Assembly: GCA_016719165.1 (NCBI GenBank)
Contig: JADKAJ010000002.1
Coordinates: 1-64,000, forward strand
DNA length: 64,000 nucleotides
Reading direction: 5' to 3'
From: Chitinophagaceae bacterium
GTDB taxonomy: Bacteria; Bacteroidota; Bacteroidia; Chitinophagales; Chitinophagaceae
Under the pieces are notes generated by a model. The model was not told where the DNA came from. It did not search any database and saw only the letters and a list, made by a program, of their open reading frames with translations. Shown in pieces: positions 19,265 through 28,141 of the stretch (the first letter of the stretch is position 1; every line of letters starts with the position of its first letter). Both the position numbers and the translations under genes were made by a program.

Positions 19265-21520
19265 TTATAAACTATTATTAATTACCTCGTCACTCCTGTC
19301 CACACCAAAACTCAGGAAAGCCCCTATATATACGAACATCCTGGATGTAGGTACAATTGCTTCTTTCCGATAACCATTATAAGAATACTGGTAACCAAAG
19401 GTTTGCTTAATATTAAAAATATTACTTACCTGCAGCACATATACTGCAAATGACTTTGCATCCTTTTTACCAATTTTAGGAAGGTAATTAATGGCAAAAC
19501 TTACATTGTGATAGTCAGGTATTGTACCCCTGTCGTTGAATTTATAATTGGTGCCGTCAAAACCAATATTATAATAAGGACGGCCACTGCTATAGTTATA
19601 GGAGGCATTCAGGTTCATTTTTAATTGCTGCACAAATTTTTTGGTAACCAATGAAGCCGTATGTTTTGCAGCGAAATTCGGAGTAATTGCAAAGGGAAAA
19701 TTCAGAAAATCTCTTTTAGTATCCAGGTATGAATAAGAGACCCAATAATCAAAATTCTTTATTGTTTTCTTATCCCGCCAGAAAAATTCGAACCCGCTGG
19801 CATCGCCAAATCCGTTGTTGTTGATAGCCGACTCTGTAAAATTTGTTATACCGGTTTTTACCAGGTTATCATATTTCTTATAGAATACCTCCACTCTCAA
19901 CGTTTGCTGATTAATGGATCGTTGAAACTGGGCTATATAATGTGTAGCCTTCATAAAAGTGAGTGCATTAGGAGAAGGCAGGTATCTTCTTTCGGGATTT
20001 TGATAAAATATACCATAAGCCAGTGAAGCCTGGGTTCCTTTGCCTAGTTTATAAGCAAGAGATAACCGGGGTGCAATATTAATTTTATCAAGAATAGCAG
20101 AATGTTCAAAGCGCAAACCGGCCTTTATTGCCAGGTCGTTGGTTGCATATATATCACTTTCGGCAAAGGCAGCTTTGATGTGCTCCTTCACAGCATTGGG
20201 ATATTGCTGGTTATTATATGCTGTATAAATTAATCGATCATAACTGAAGTTATACTCCCCGCCAAAGCGGATAGCACTCAAACCCTTCAGCTTTTTCTCC
20301 AGTACTGTTTTAACATTAAAATAAGTTCCCTTTGTATCTACATTAAATTCTTTAAACTCAAGACCATTCAGTACAACATCATTTTTATTATTATCCTGCA
20401 TGTTGCTGTTAATATCATCTTTATTATTAGTATATGAGATCCCGGAAAAAATCTTCCAGCGTTTAGGCAGGTTTTCTTTCCAGGAAAGATTATGGAAGAC
20501 ATTTGAATTTTGAATGGAGAATTTATCAAGATACCCCAGTGAATCAATGCTATTGGTTGTAAACGCAAGCCTGTTACTACTGAAATAGCCGTAATATTTA
20601 AGCATCCCGGTTTTAGATGTTTTAATCCGAAAGTTCGCATCTGCACCATGATAAGCCGGCACTTTAGAATAATCCTGGCGCTGTTTAATGACTGCAAAAG
20701 CTAAAGAGAGGTCAGTATAGCTGTAACTGGCACCAAAAGACGATTGCTTATTTTTTGAAAGATGCTGGTAACCTCCATTAATTCCCAATACACTTATACC
20801 CAGGTTGGCGGATGATTGATCCGGTAAGTCTATTGATTCAAGAATGAGTGCCGATGAAAGAGCCTGCCCATACAGTGCAGAATACCCGCCTGTACTAAAG
20901 ACCGTTCCTTTAAAAATAAAAGGGGAGAACCTTCCAAACTGTGCAATATTGGGCACACTGGAAAAAAAGAAATTATTAACCAGCGTACCATCAATAAATG
21001 TTTTTGTTTCTGCAGCAGTTCCACCTCTTACAAACAACCCTTCACTTTCTCCCACCTGTTGCGCACCCGGCAATGTTTTTAAAGCCCCCGTAATATCGCC
21101 ATTGGCACTGGCGGTAGTTACAATATCAATCGGGTCTAAAACAGCAGCTGCCCGTTTACGGTCACTGGCTTCAAAAGTACCGGCCGATAGAACCACCGCA
21201 GTCAATTCAGTGACTTCCTGCTTCAATACCACATCTATAGTTAGTACACCTGATTCCAGCTTAACCTGCTGTTCGAATGACTTATAACCGATATTTGAAA
21301 CAACCAGCAGTTGCGGACCTTTTTCAAATGCTTTAAAACTATACCGGCCAAGTGAATCAGAAGTAGCTCCATCATAGCTGTCTTTAATAGAAATACTTGC
21401 GCCAGCAATAGGGTTGCCTTTATTATCCTTCACAATACCCTTTACCATTACCTGTGCAGAAACTGCCTGAAACAGTATTATACTTATAACTACTGCACTG
21501 AATGTTTTGAACTTTCTCAT
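19265..21520 (-). CDS. TonB-dependent outer-membrane receptor
   Basis: A 751-aa receptor. A signal peptide (MRKFKTFSAVVISIILFQAVSA) is followed by a CarboxypepD_reg-like domain (VKGIVKDNKGNPIAGASISIKDS), the plug (LPGAQQVGESEGLFVRGGTAAETKTFIDGT) and a beta barrel. ATG at 21520 is taken because the 8 upstream codons precede a clear signal peptide and a TATGTTTG promoter lies 22 bp before it. No SusD gene is adjacent, so it is more likely a siderophore, vitamin or metal type receptor than a SusCD unit; the ligand is not inferable. Confidence 0.85.
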   Translation of the reverse strand: MRKFKTFSAVVISIILFQAVSAQVMVKGIVKDNKGNPIAGASISIKDSYDGATSDSLGRYSFKAFEKGPQLLVVSNIGYKSFEQQVKLESGVLTIDVVLKQEVTELTAVVLSAGTFEASDRKRAAAVLDPIDIVTTASANGDITGALKTLPGAQQVGESEGLFVRGGTAAETKTFIDGTLVNNFFFSSVPNIAQFGRFSPFIFKGTVFSTGGYSALYGQALSSALILESIDLPDQSSANLGISVLGINGGYQHLSKNKQSSFGASYSYTDLSLAFAVIKQRQDYSKVPAYHGADANFRIKTSKTGMLKYYGYFSSNRLAFTTNSIDSLGYLDKFSIQNSNVFHNLSWKENLPKRWKIFSGISYTNNKDDINSNMQDNNKNDVVLNGLEFKEFNVDTKGTYFNVKTVLEKKLKGLSAIRFGGEYNFSYDRLIYTAYNNQQYPNAVKEHIKAAFAESDIYATNDLAIKAGLRFEHSAILDKINIAPRLSLAYKLGKGTQASLAYGIFYQNPERRYLPSPNALTFMKATHYIAQFQRSINQQTLRVEVFYKKYDNLVKTGITNFTESAINNNGFGDASGFEFFWRDKKTIKNFDYWVSYSYLDTKRDFLNFPFAITPNFAAKHTASLVTKKFVQQLKMNLNASYNYSSGRPYYNIGFDGTNYKFNDRGTIPDYHNVSFAINYLPKIGKKDAKSFAVYVLQVSNIFNIKQTFGYQYSYNGYRKEAIVPTSRMFVYIGAFLSFGVDRSDEVINNSL

Positions 21521-21541
21521 AAAATTCCCAGGTTTGGAACA

Positions 21542-21572
21542 CAAACATAAAGTAGTTTATATTATAAACCAA
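21542..21572 (-). promoter_or_regulatory. Bacteroidota-type promoter of the TonB gene
   Basis: On the minus strand TTG (21572-21570) and TATGTTTG (21549-21542) are separated by 20 nt, matching the phylum consensus TTG-N20-TAnnTTTG. Confidence 0.65.
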
Positions 21573-21583
21573 AATATTTTTTA

Positions 21584-21616
21584 ATAAAAAAACCGTCTTA
21601 CCCAAAGGCAAGACGG
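21584..21616 (-). terminator. Rho-independent terminator of the first tandem T9SS paralogue
   Basis: Minus-strand stem CCGTCTT/AAGACGG followed by a T-run. It lies 28 bp past the stop at 21644. The same hairpin type recurs after the second paralogue. Confidence 0.75.
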
Positions 21617-21643
21617 CTGGAACCCCTATGAAAAATTAGTTTA

Positions 21644-22930
21644 TTAATGCTTTACTATCTTCTGCTGTGCGATTTGGCCCTCGCAGCTTACTCTTACTAT
21701 GTAGAAGCCTGGTACCAGGTTTGTTACATTGATCGTTTCTGTCTGGCTGCTGTTTGACGTCTCACTCCTTTTGGCAATCTGTCCGTTTGAGTTAAATACC
21801 TCGTACACTGCCTTCTTGTTCTGCCAGTTTGCAGGAACGGTAATACGAAGCTCATTACTTACAGGATTAGGATAAGTGAGTATTGTTATTTTATTCTCTT
21901 CCTGGCTATTTCTTCTGATGATACGGGTTGCTGACAGCTGTCCCTTGCCATCAATATCTACAGAGCGAAGCCTGTAATAAATAATTTTAGCCTGGTCATT
22001 TGCTATATTATCTGATAATTTATAGTCTGCTTTTCCGGTTGCACTGCCATACGCAAACACAACTCCGGCATCACTGTAGTTAATACCATCGGTACTCTTT
22101 TCCACTACAAAATGGCTTACGTTAATTTCTGAAGCAGTGCTCCATTTAAGGTCAACTTTGCTATTATTCAATGATGCTGAAAATGCAGTAAGGCTAACAG
22201 GGAGTGTCGAAGGAGGGTATGTAAACCCTTTCATATACAGGCTGAACTGTCTTGTAGCAGAGCTACGGTTTGTAGTGATGGTACCGTACTTTACTACAAA
22301 TGACGATACATCATTTTTAGTTGCAGTGAACATATTAGCTAAAGAGGAAGTATCAATACCATTTCTTTCAATACCCAGCACATTTCTTCCATAAAATGCC
22401 TTATTAGATAGTTCTGTAACCAGGATATCCGGTGTTCCCATCCAATAAGACATTGTTGCTAAGTCTCCATAACCAATTTCAACAAATTCTTTCAGCATGC
22501 TATTTCCATCTAAATCAAGAGCAGTTGCATTTACGGTTTGCAGAACAACAGGTGTAAGAGTATTCTTCTGAACAAATTGAAATGTAAAAACCGCATAAGA
22601 ATTTCCTATGTAATTCCCGGATTGCACAGCAGGCTGAAACGCCGCCACATAACCTACTCCATTACTATTGTCATCTATCTTATTCACTTTAGCGCCATTT
22701 ACCAGGCTGTCAATTGTAACTATGGCATCCACATTAGTGGTTACATCCGAAAACCGGTATGAAGCACCTGTTTGGAGGTTTGTACCGGCAATTAGCTCAA
22801 AGTTTTCAAATTTTAATCCCTCTGTTAAAACAGGAAGAGATTGTGCCTGGGTAAGTACACCAGAAGCTGTCACGACTATCAACAGCAAAAACTTCAAAAG
22901 GCTTTGCTTAGAGTGTAAAATTGTTTTCAT
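21644..22930 (-). CDS. T9SS secreted protein, paralogue 1 (intact)
   Basis: A 428-aa protein with a signal peptide (MKTILHSKQSLLKFLLLIVVTASGVLTQA). Residues about 25-250 are a beta-rich domain (LKFENFELIAGTNLQTGASYRFSDV). An Fn3-like module follows (VDLKWSTASEINVSHFVVEKSTDGINY), then the T9SS sorting domain from LTYPNPVSNEL to IAQQKIVKH. The last about 170 residues are almost identical to the neighbouring paralogue, while the N-terminal domain is only distantly similar. It should be exported and surface-anchored or released. ATG at 22930 fits the signal peptide. Confidence 0.8.
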   Translation of the reverse strand: MKTILHSKQSLLKFLLLIVVTASGVLTQAQSLPVLTEGLKFENFELIAGTNLQTGASYRFSDVTTNVDAIVTIDSLVNGAKVNKIDDNSNGVGYVAAFQPAVQSGNYIGNSYAVFTFQFVQKNTLTPVVLQTVNATALDLDGNSMLKEFVEIGYGDLATMSYWMGTPDILVTELSNKAFYGRNVLGIERNGIDTSSLANMFTATKNDVSSFVVKYGTITTNRSSATRQFSLYMKGFTYPPSTLPVSLTAFSASLNNSKVDLKWSTASEINVSHFVVEKSTDGINYSDAGVVFAYGSATGKADYKLSDNIANDQAKIIYYRLRSVDIDGKGQLSATRIIRRNSQEENKITILTYPNPVSNELRITVPANWQNKKAVYEVFNSNGQIAKRSETSNSSQTETINVTNLVPGFYIVRVSCEGQIAQQKIVKH

Positions 22931-23020
22931 TGTTTTCGTGTTAGGGTTCAAGACTTAAACTGGTACGGGTCCTTTTTTGAACTTGTTCCTCAGGAGGCAA
23001 TGAAAACCGATAATTGAAAG

Positions 23021-23203
23021 TTGAAACAGACCGGGAAGTAATATCCCGTGATAAGAGTAGTTTGTTTCAGGTGTCGGATTTACGTTGCTTTCTTAGGATT
23101 CGTTCGATTCGGAGACAAACATAATACGCAGTTTTTCTACTTGCAAGTTTTTCGAGCATTTTTTCGTAATAAATACCGTATTTTCTGTAGTATTATTACT
23201 ATT
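23021..23203 (-). repeat. Promoter-region repeat, copy 1 (183 bp)
   Basis: This block upstream of paralogue 1 is nearly identical, with the same length, to 24744-24926 upstream of paralogue 2. Both contain TTG-N20-TATGTTTG at matching places. Confidence 0.85.
23116..23146 (-). promoter_or_regulatory. Promoter of T9SS paralogue 1
   Basis: Minus strand: TTG at 23146-23144 and TATGTTTG at 23123-23116, 20 nt apart. The leader to the ATG at 22930 is about 180 nt and is conserved in both copies, so it may be a regulatory leader. Confidence 0.65.
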
Positions 23204-23293
23204 TCTGCTGTCTATCAACACATTAGTTTTATCAAAATTTAAAATTTTGAGTAGGAAAACATTACTAAACGCTTCAAAAAATGAGGTTACTAA

Positions 23294-23326
23294 AAATAAA
23301 AACCGCCTCACCAAAAGGCAAGGCGG
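23294..23326 (-). terminator. Rho-independent terminator of paralogue 2
   Basis: Minus-strand stem CCGCCTtgcc/..AGGCGG with a T-rich tail (TTTTTATTTTTAG), 30 bp after the stop at 23356. Confidence 0.65.
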
Positions 23327-23355
23327 CTATGAAACCCCTATGAAAAATTAGTTTA

Positions 23356-24659
23356 TTAATGCTTTACTATCTTCTGCTGAGCAATTTGTCCCTCGCAGCT
23401 TACTCTTACTATGTAGAAGCCTGGTGCCAGGTTTGTTACATTGATCGCCTCTGTCTGGCTGCTGTTTGACGTTTCAGCCCTTTTGGCAATCTGTCCGTTT
23501 GAGTTAAATACCTCGTACACTGCTTTCTTGTTCTGCCAGTTTGCAGGAACGGTAATACGAAGCTCATTACTTACAGGATTAGGATAAGTGAGTATTGTTA
23601 TTTTATTCTCTTCCTGGCTATTTCTTCTGATGATACGGGTTGCTGACAGCTGTCCCTTGCCATCAATATCTACAGAGCGAAGCCTGTAATAAATTATTTT
23701 AGCCTGGTCATTTGCTATATTATCTGATAATTTATAGTCTGCTTTTCCGGTTGCAGTGCCATACGCAAACACAACTCCGGCATCACTGTAGTTAATACCA
23801 TCGGTACTCTTTTCCACTACAAAATGACTTACGTTGATTTCAGAAGCAGTGCTCCACGTAAGATCCACTTTGTTCGAATTGTTCAATGATGCTTGAATGC
23901 AGTCAAATTAACAGGCAAGGTGACTGGTGTTGTATAGTCAAAACTTTTGAACCAGATAGAATAAATCCTGTTTGTCAGACTTGAGGAAGATGATTTAGTA
24001 CCACCGACTCTTAATCTGATCATATTTGCAGATGTATAAGTGACAGTTGTCATTATTGTTGTTTCCGACGTATCTACACCGCTCGAATACAATGTTGAAG
24101 ACCCATCAAATTTTTTACCAACAATCACAGGATTGCCTGCTATATTCCCTGTGATGTTTGATCCAGTACAATCAGCATTGTTTTCAAAGTATAAGAATTC
24201 AAAGGTTAAAAGAAACGGACTCATTTAATGACCGTTATCACCATCGTTATCGATAATTGTAGCTTTAAAACCAGGGATAACCTGTAATGCCTGGGTTGTG
24301 TTATTAACGAATGAAATTTCAAATTCCATCCACCAACTGGCCCCACCGCTATTGCCGGTGTACTCTACCCGTGGTTGAAATGCATTGTTATAACCACTTG
24401 AACTCAGGTCAATATCATTCATTCTTACACTTGCAGATGATCTGCCAACAATTTTTACAAGAGCATTATGGGTACTGTTGATAGCAGAAAACCGATAAAC
24501 AGCCCCGTCAGCTCCATTTGAACCGGAAATACGACTTGGGTTTTGGAATACCAGTTCCGGGTTGGTTTGTGCACTAACTGATGTAGTAAGTAGAGCTGTA
24601 ACAAAAAACAGGGTAACAGCTATTGTATTCTTAAAAATTGAGGGTAAAATTGTTTTCAT
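23356..24659 (-). pseudogene. T9SS secreted protein, paralogue 2, two frameshifts
   Basis: The start at 24659 gives the signal peptide (MKTILPSIFKNTIAVTLFFVTALLTTSVSAQ). The N-terminal domain differs from paralogue 1 (FQNPSRISGSNGADGAVYRFSAINS). The frame is lost near 24228 (..DNDGDNGH-stop) and again near 23890, where AFK should continue as ASLNNSNKVDLTW; one missing base explains the second. The C-terminal about 170 residues (Fn3 module and sorting domain) are almost identical to paralogue 1. Full length would be about 433 aa. As written it is not translatable to the sorting signal. Confidence 0.75.
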
Positions 24660-24743
24660 TGCTTTCACTTTAGGGTTCAGGATGATCAGGTACGTATCAC
24701 CGAACTTCTCGTTCAGAGAGCAATAAAATCCAATTAATATTAT

Positions 24744-24926
24744 TTGAAACAGACCGGGAAGTATTATCCCGTGATAAGAGTAGTTTGTTTCAGGTGTCGG
24801 ATTTACGTTGCTTTCTTAGGATTCGTTCGATTCGGAGACAAACATAATACGCAGTTTTTTTACTTGCAAGTTTTTCAAGCATTTCTTCGTAATAAATACC
24901 GTATTTCCTGTAGTATTATTACTATT
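24744..24926 (-). repeat. Promoter-region repeat, copy 2 (183 bp)
   Basis: Second copy of the block at 23021-23203, upstream of paralogue 2. Differences are a few substitutions, with no length change. Confidence 0.85.
24839..24869 (-). promoter_or_regulatory. Promoter of T9SS paralogue 2
   Basis: Minus strand: TTG at 24869-24867 and TATGTTTG at 24846-24839 with a 20-nt spacer, identical in layout to copy 1. Confidence 0.65.
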
Positions 24927-25044
24927 AATATTGATTATCAATACTATGCAAAAATATTTTTTCCTTTCAGAGGAGAAATATGATCCCTAACTGTATATAA
25001 TTTATGCAAGAATAAACCCGATCCTGGGTTATATTTTAAGGCAC

Positions 25045-25074
25045 AAACAATAAAAGGCGACCAATGGTCGCCTT
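25045..25074 (-). terminator. Terminator closing the atp operon
   Basis: Minus-strand stem AAGGCGACC/GGTCGCCTT with a 3-nt loop, then TTTATTGTTTG. It lies 24 bp after the atpA stop, with no atpG between. Confidence 0.75.
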
Positions 25075-25097
25075 ATAAATATCAGAAGCCATTTACT

Positions 25098-26678
25098 TTA
25101 TGACTTATAAGAAGGAACCAGCCCATTCGCCAGTTCTACCATTTTCTTCAATCCGTCTTCAGGTAAGTTTCCTTTCTTGAACTCTGCCAGCACATCCGGT
25201 AATTTGTTATCCATTTCCATTAAGAAATGTTCTTCAAACTCTTTTACCCTCTTCACGGCTACATCTTTCAATAACCCGTTTGTACCGAGGTAAATAATAG
25301 CCACTTGTTTTTCTACTGAGAAAGGTGAGTATTGCAATTGCTTCAACACTTCCACATTTCGGGCACCTTTATCAATTACATTCTTGGTAGCAGCATCCAG
25401 GTCACCACCAAATTTAGAGAAGGCTTCCAGTTCACGGTAAAGGGCCTGGTCCAATTTCAAAGTACCAGCCACTTTTTTCATCGATTTGATCTGCGCATTA
25501 CCACCCACACGGCTTACAGAGATACCTACGTTGATCGCAGGCCGGATACCTGATAAGAAAAGATTCGTCTCCAGGAATATCTGGCCGTCAGTAATTGAGA
25601 TAACGTTGGTCGGGATATAGGCTGATACGTCACCCGCCTGTGTTTCAATAATAGGTAATGCAGTCAGCGAACCACCACCTTTTATCATATGCCTGATACT
25701 TTCAGGTACATCATTCATGTTTTTGGCTACATTATCATCACTGATAACTTTCGCCGCTCTTTCCAGTAAACGACTGTGGAGATAAAATACGTCACCGGGA
25801 TATGCCTCACGACCCGGAGGACGACGTAACAACAATGAAACCTCACGGTATGCCACGGCTTGTTTTGAAAGATCATCATAAATGATGAGTGCCGGCCGAC
25901 CGGTATCACGGAAGAATTCACCAATTGCTGCTCCTGCAAACGGAGCGTAAAACTGTAACGGAGCCGGGTCAGATGCAGAAGCCGCCACAATAATGGTATA
26001 CTCCATCGCACCATTGTCCTGCAATGTTTTCATGATCCCGGCAATGGTAGATGCTTTCTGCCCAATGGCTACATATATACAATAAACAGGTTTACCTGCT
26101 TTATAAAACTCTTTCTGGTTGATGATCGTATCAATACAAATAGCCGTTTTACCAGTCTGACGGTCACCGATCACCAATTCCCTTTGTCCACGACCAATGG
26201 GGATCATCGCATCAATTGCTTTGATACCCGTTTGCAGTGGTTCTTTAACCGGTTCCCGGAAGATAACACCAGGAGCTTTTCTTTCCAGTGGCATTTCATA
26301 TAGATCACCCGTTAGAGGGCCTTTACCATCAATCGGATGGCCTAATGTATTTACCACACGGCCAACCATTCCCTCTCCTACTTTAATAGAAGCGATCTGG
26401 CCGGTACGTTTAACTTTTGCACCTTCTTTGATTGCGCCGCTTTCACCCATCAATACCACACCTACATTATCTTCTTCCAGGTTCAAAGCGATAGCCTTTA
26501 CACCATTCTCAAATTCTACCAGTTCACCATAGCGAACATTACCCAACCCATATACCCGGGCAATACCATCTCCCACCTGCAATACAGTACCTACTTCTTC
26601 CAGGTCTGCAGCGGCGTTGAAGTTGCTCAACTGCTGACGCAGTATCGCTGATATTTCATCTGGTTTAATCTCTGCCAT
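25098..26678 (-). CDS. atpA: F1 ATP synthase subunit alpha
   Basis: The 526-aa alpha subunit of the F1 head. The P-loop is GDRQTGKTA near residue 170. DDLSKQAVAYREVSLLLRRPPGREAYPGDVFYLHSRLLERAAK is the conserved nucleotide-site stretch, and the C-terminal domain ends MVELANGLVPSYKS. It is the last gene of the unit and is followed directly by a terminator. In related genomes atpG usually comes next; it is absent here. Confidence 0.96.
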   Translation of the reverse strand: MAEIKPDEISAILRQQLSNFNAAADLEEVGTVLQVGDGIARVYGLGNVRYGELVEFENGVKAIALNLEEDNVGVVLMGESGAIKEGAKVKRTGQIASIKVGEGMVGRVVNTLGHPIDGKGPLTGDLYEMPLERKAPGVIFREPVKEPLQTGIKAIDAMIPIGRGQRELVIGDRQTGKTAICIDTIINQKEFYKAGKPVYCIYVAIGQKASTIAGIMKTLQDNGAMEYTIIVAASASDPAPLQFYAPFAGAAIGEFFRDTGRPALIIYDDLSKQAVAYREVSLLLRRPPGREAYPGDVFYLHSRLLERAAKVISDDNVAKNMNDVPESIRHMIKGGGSLTALPIIETQAGDVSAYIPTNVISITDGQIFLETNLFLSGIRPAINVGISVSRVGGNAQIKSMKKVAGTLKLDQALYRELEAFSKFGGDLDAATKNVIDKGARNVEVLKQLQYSPFSVEKQVAIIYLGTNGLLKDVAVKRVKEFEEHFLMEMDNKLPDVLAEFKKGNLPEDGLKKMVELANGLVPSYKS

Positions 26679-26705
26679 ATATTTCTGTTTATCTTTTTGA
26701 AAAAA

Positions 26706-27269
26706 TTATCTGATCTTATAAATAAATTCGTTGCTTTCAAACTGTTTGGCAATAGCCCTCAGGTCGTAAGCAATGCTCGCATCTACCAGTTTATCTCCAA
26801 TTTGTAATACAAACCCACCGATCAGGTCAGCATTCACTTTCTCTTCGAGTTCGATATGCTGATAGCCGGCAGTTTTTTTAATCTGGGCTACGATAGCCTC
26901 TTTTGTCGCTTCACTAACCGGCATCGCTGTCGTCAACCGGACCGTGTGGATATTCTTTTCCTCTTTATATGCTTCAATAAAAGCATTACTTATTTCTGGC
27001 AAAAAGCTTTCCCGGCCTTTTGTAATAATTAACCGGTTGAATGCTGCTGTTAATTCATTGATCCTTCCTGTTGTTACCGCCTCAACGATCTTTTTCTTTA
27101 CGTCAGCCTTAATAACAGGACTACGCAACACATTTACAAAGTCACGATTACTTTTACAAACAGATTGCAGCCATTTCATATCGGCAAACACTTCCTCTAA
27201 CTGGCCTCTCTCTATTGCAAGGTCAATCAGTGCTTTGGCGTATCTCGATGCTAAACGTGGATTAGGCAT
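26706..27269 (-). CDS. atpH: F1 ATP synthase subunit delta
   Basis: A 187-aa peripheral-stalk subunit joining F1 to the b subunits. The N-terminal helical domain begins PRLASRYAKALIDLAIERGQLEEVFADM. The C-terminal segment EEKVNADLIGGFVLQIGDKLVDASI is the diagnostic ATPase_delta motif. The gap to atpA is 27 bp and to atpF 13 bp. Confidence 0.93.
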   Translation of the reverse strand: MPNPRLASRYAKALIDLAIERGQLEEVFADMKWLQSVCKSNRDFVNVLRSPVIKADVKKKIVEAVTTGRINELTAAFNRLIITKGRESFLPEISNAFIEAYKEEKNIHTVRLTTAMPVSEATKEAIVAQIKKTAGYQHIELEEKVNADLIGGFVLQIGDKLVDASIAYDLRAIAKQFESNEFIYKIR

Positions 27270-27282
27270 TTCAGTTCTTTAA

Positions 27283-27777
27283 TTAGTTCAACCTGACTTC
27301 ATCAACCAGCCCTTTGATATGTGCTTCCTGGGCCTCTTTATTTCCTAACTCTTTTCTGAGGACTTTCTCACTCACTTCAATTACCAGTTTACCAACCTGG
27401 TTCTTCACCTCTGTTATAGCAGCCATCTTCTGGGCATTGATAGCAGCCTGGGCTTCCGTTACAATTTTACTGGCTTCAGCCTTAGCCTGTTCTTTTGCTT
27501 CGTTGATGATCCTGTCCTTTGTTTCCCTGGCTTCTTTCAGCATCAGTGCTCTTTCTTCACGGGCCTTCGCCAGCAACGCTTCATTCTCACTTTTCATCAG
27601 CGCCATCTCCTCTTTAACTTTCTGTGCGGTGGCCAATGAATCGGTAATACTGTTTTCACGGTCTCTCAACCCTTTAATAATGGCAGGCCATGCCAGTTTC
27701 TTTAAAATAAAGAATACGATCAAAAAGGCCAGCAAGGTCCAGATGAGTAAACCAAATTCGGGAGTAAGAAGTTTCAT
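27283..27777 (-). CDS. atpF: F0 ATP synthase subunit b
   Basis: A 164-aa protein with one N-terminal membrane helix (FGLLIWTLLAFLIVFFILKKLAW), then a long charged coiled coil (residues about 30-160, rich in Ala, Glu and Lys). This is the standard shape of the b stator. It lies between atpE and atpH. Confidence 0.93.
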   Translation of the reverse strand: MKLLTPEFGLLIWTLLAFLIVFFILKKLAWPAIIKGLRDRENSITDSLATAQKVKEEMALMKSENEALLAKAREERALMLKEARETKDRIINEAKEQAKAEASKIVTEAQAAINAQKMAAITEVKNQVGKLVIEVSEKVLRKELGNKEAQEAHIKGLVDEVRLN

Positions 27778-27863
27778 TGTCTATTTCAGTTTCTTGTTTC
27801 AGATTTAAATACTGCATCCTCCGCCCTGTGCATTGGATGCAGTAAATTTTTGTGGCAACGATA

Positions 27864-28109
27864 TTATAATACCATTGCAAGGAAGCCTACGATGATCGCA
27901 AACAACGCAGCACCTTCAACCAGGGCTGCAGTCAGGATCATGTTTCCGCGGATGTCATTAGACGCTTCCGGCTGACGGGCAATCGCTTCAACAGCGCCTT
28001 TACCGATCTGACCGATACCGATACCGGCACCGATGGCAGCAAGACCTGCTCCAATTGCACCACCTGCGTTAGCAGTGGCTTCCAACAGAATTACATTCAG
28101 TAAATCCAT
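27864..28109 (-). CDS. atpE: F0 ATP synthase subunit c
   Basis: An 81-aa hairpin of two membrane helices. The polar loop is ARQPEA, and the ion-carrying Glu sits in TAALVEGAALF in the second helix. The residue after this Glu is Gly and not the Ser of well-known Na+ rings, so H+ coupling is more likely, though not proved. It is 86 bp from atpF, the longest gap inside the unit. Confidence 0.93.
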   Translation of the reverse strand: MDLLNVILLEATANAGGAIGAGLAAIGAGIGIGQIGKGAVEAIARQPEASNDIRGNMILTAALVEGAALFAIIVGFLAMVL

Positions 28110-28141
28110 GTTTATTATTATTGATAGTTAAAAAATACTTT

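Noticed and set aside
27864..28109. Na+-coupled ATP synthase c ring
   Set aside because: The residue after the membrane Glu is Gly, and the Gln in helix 1 is not at the spacing of known Na+ rings.
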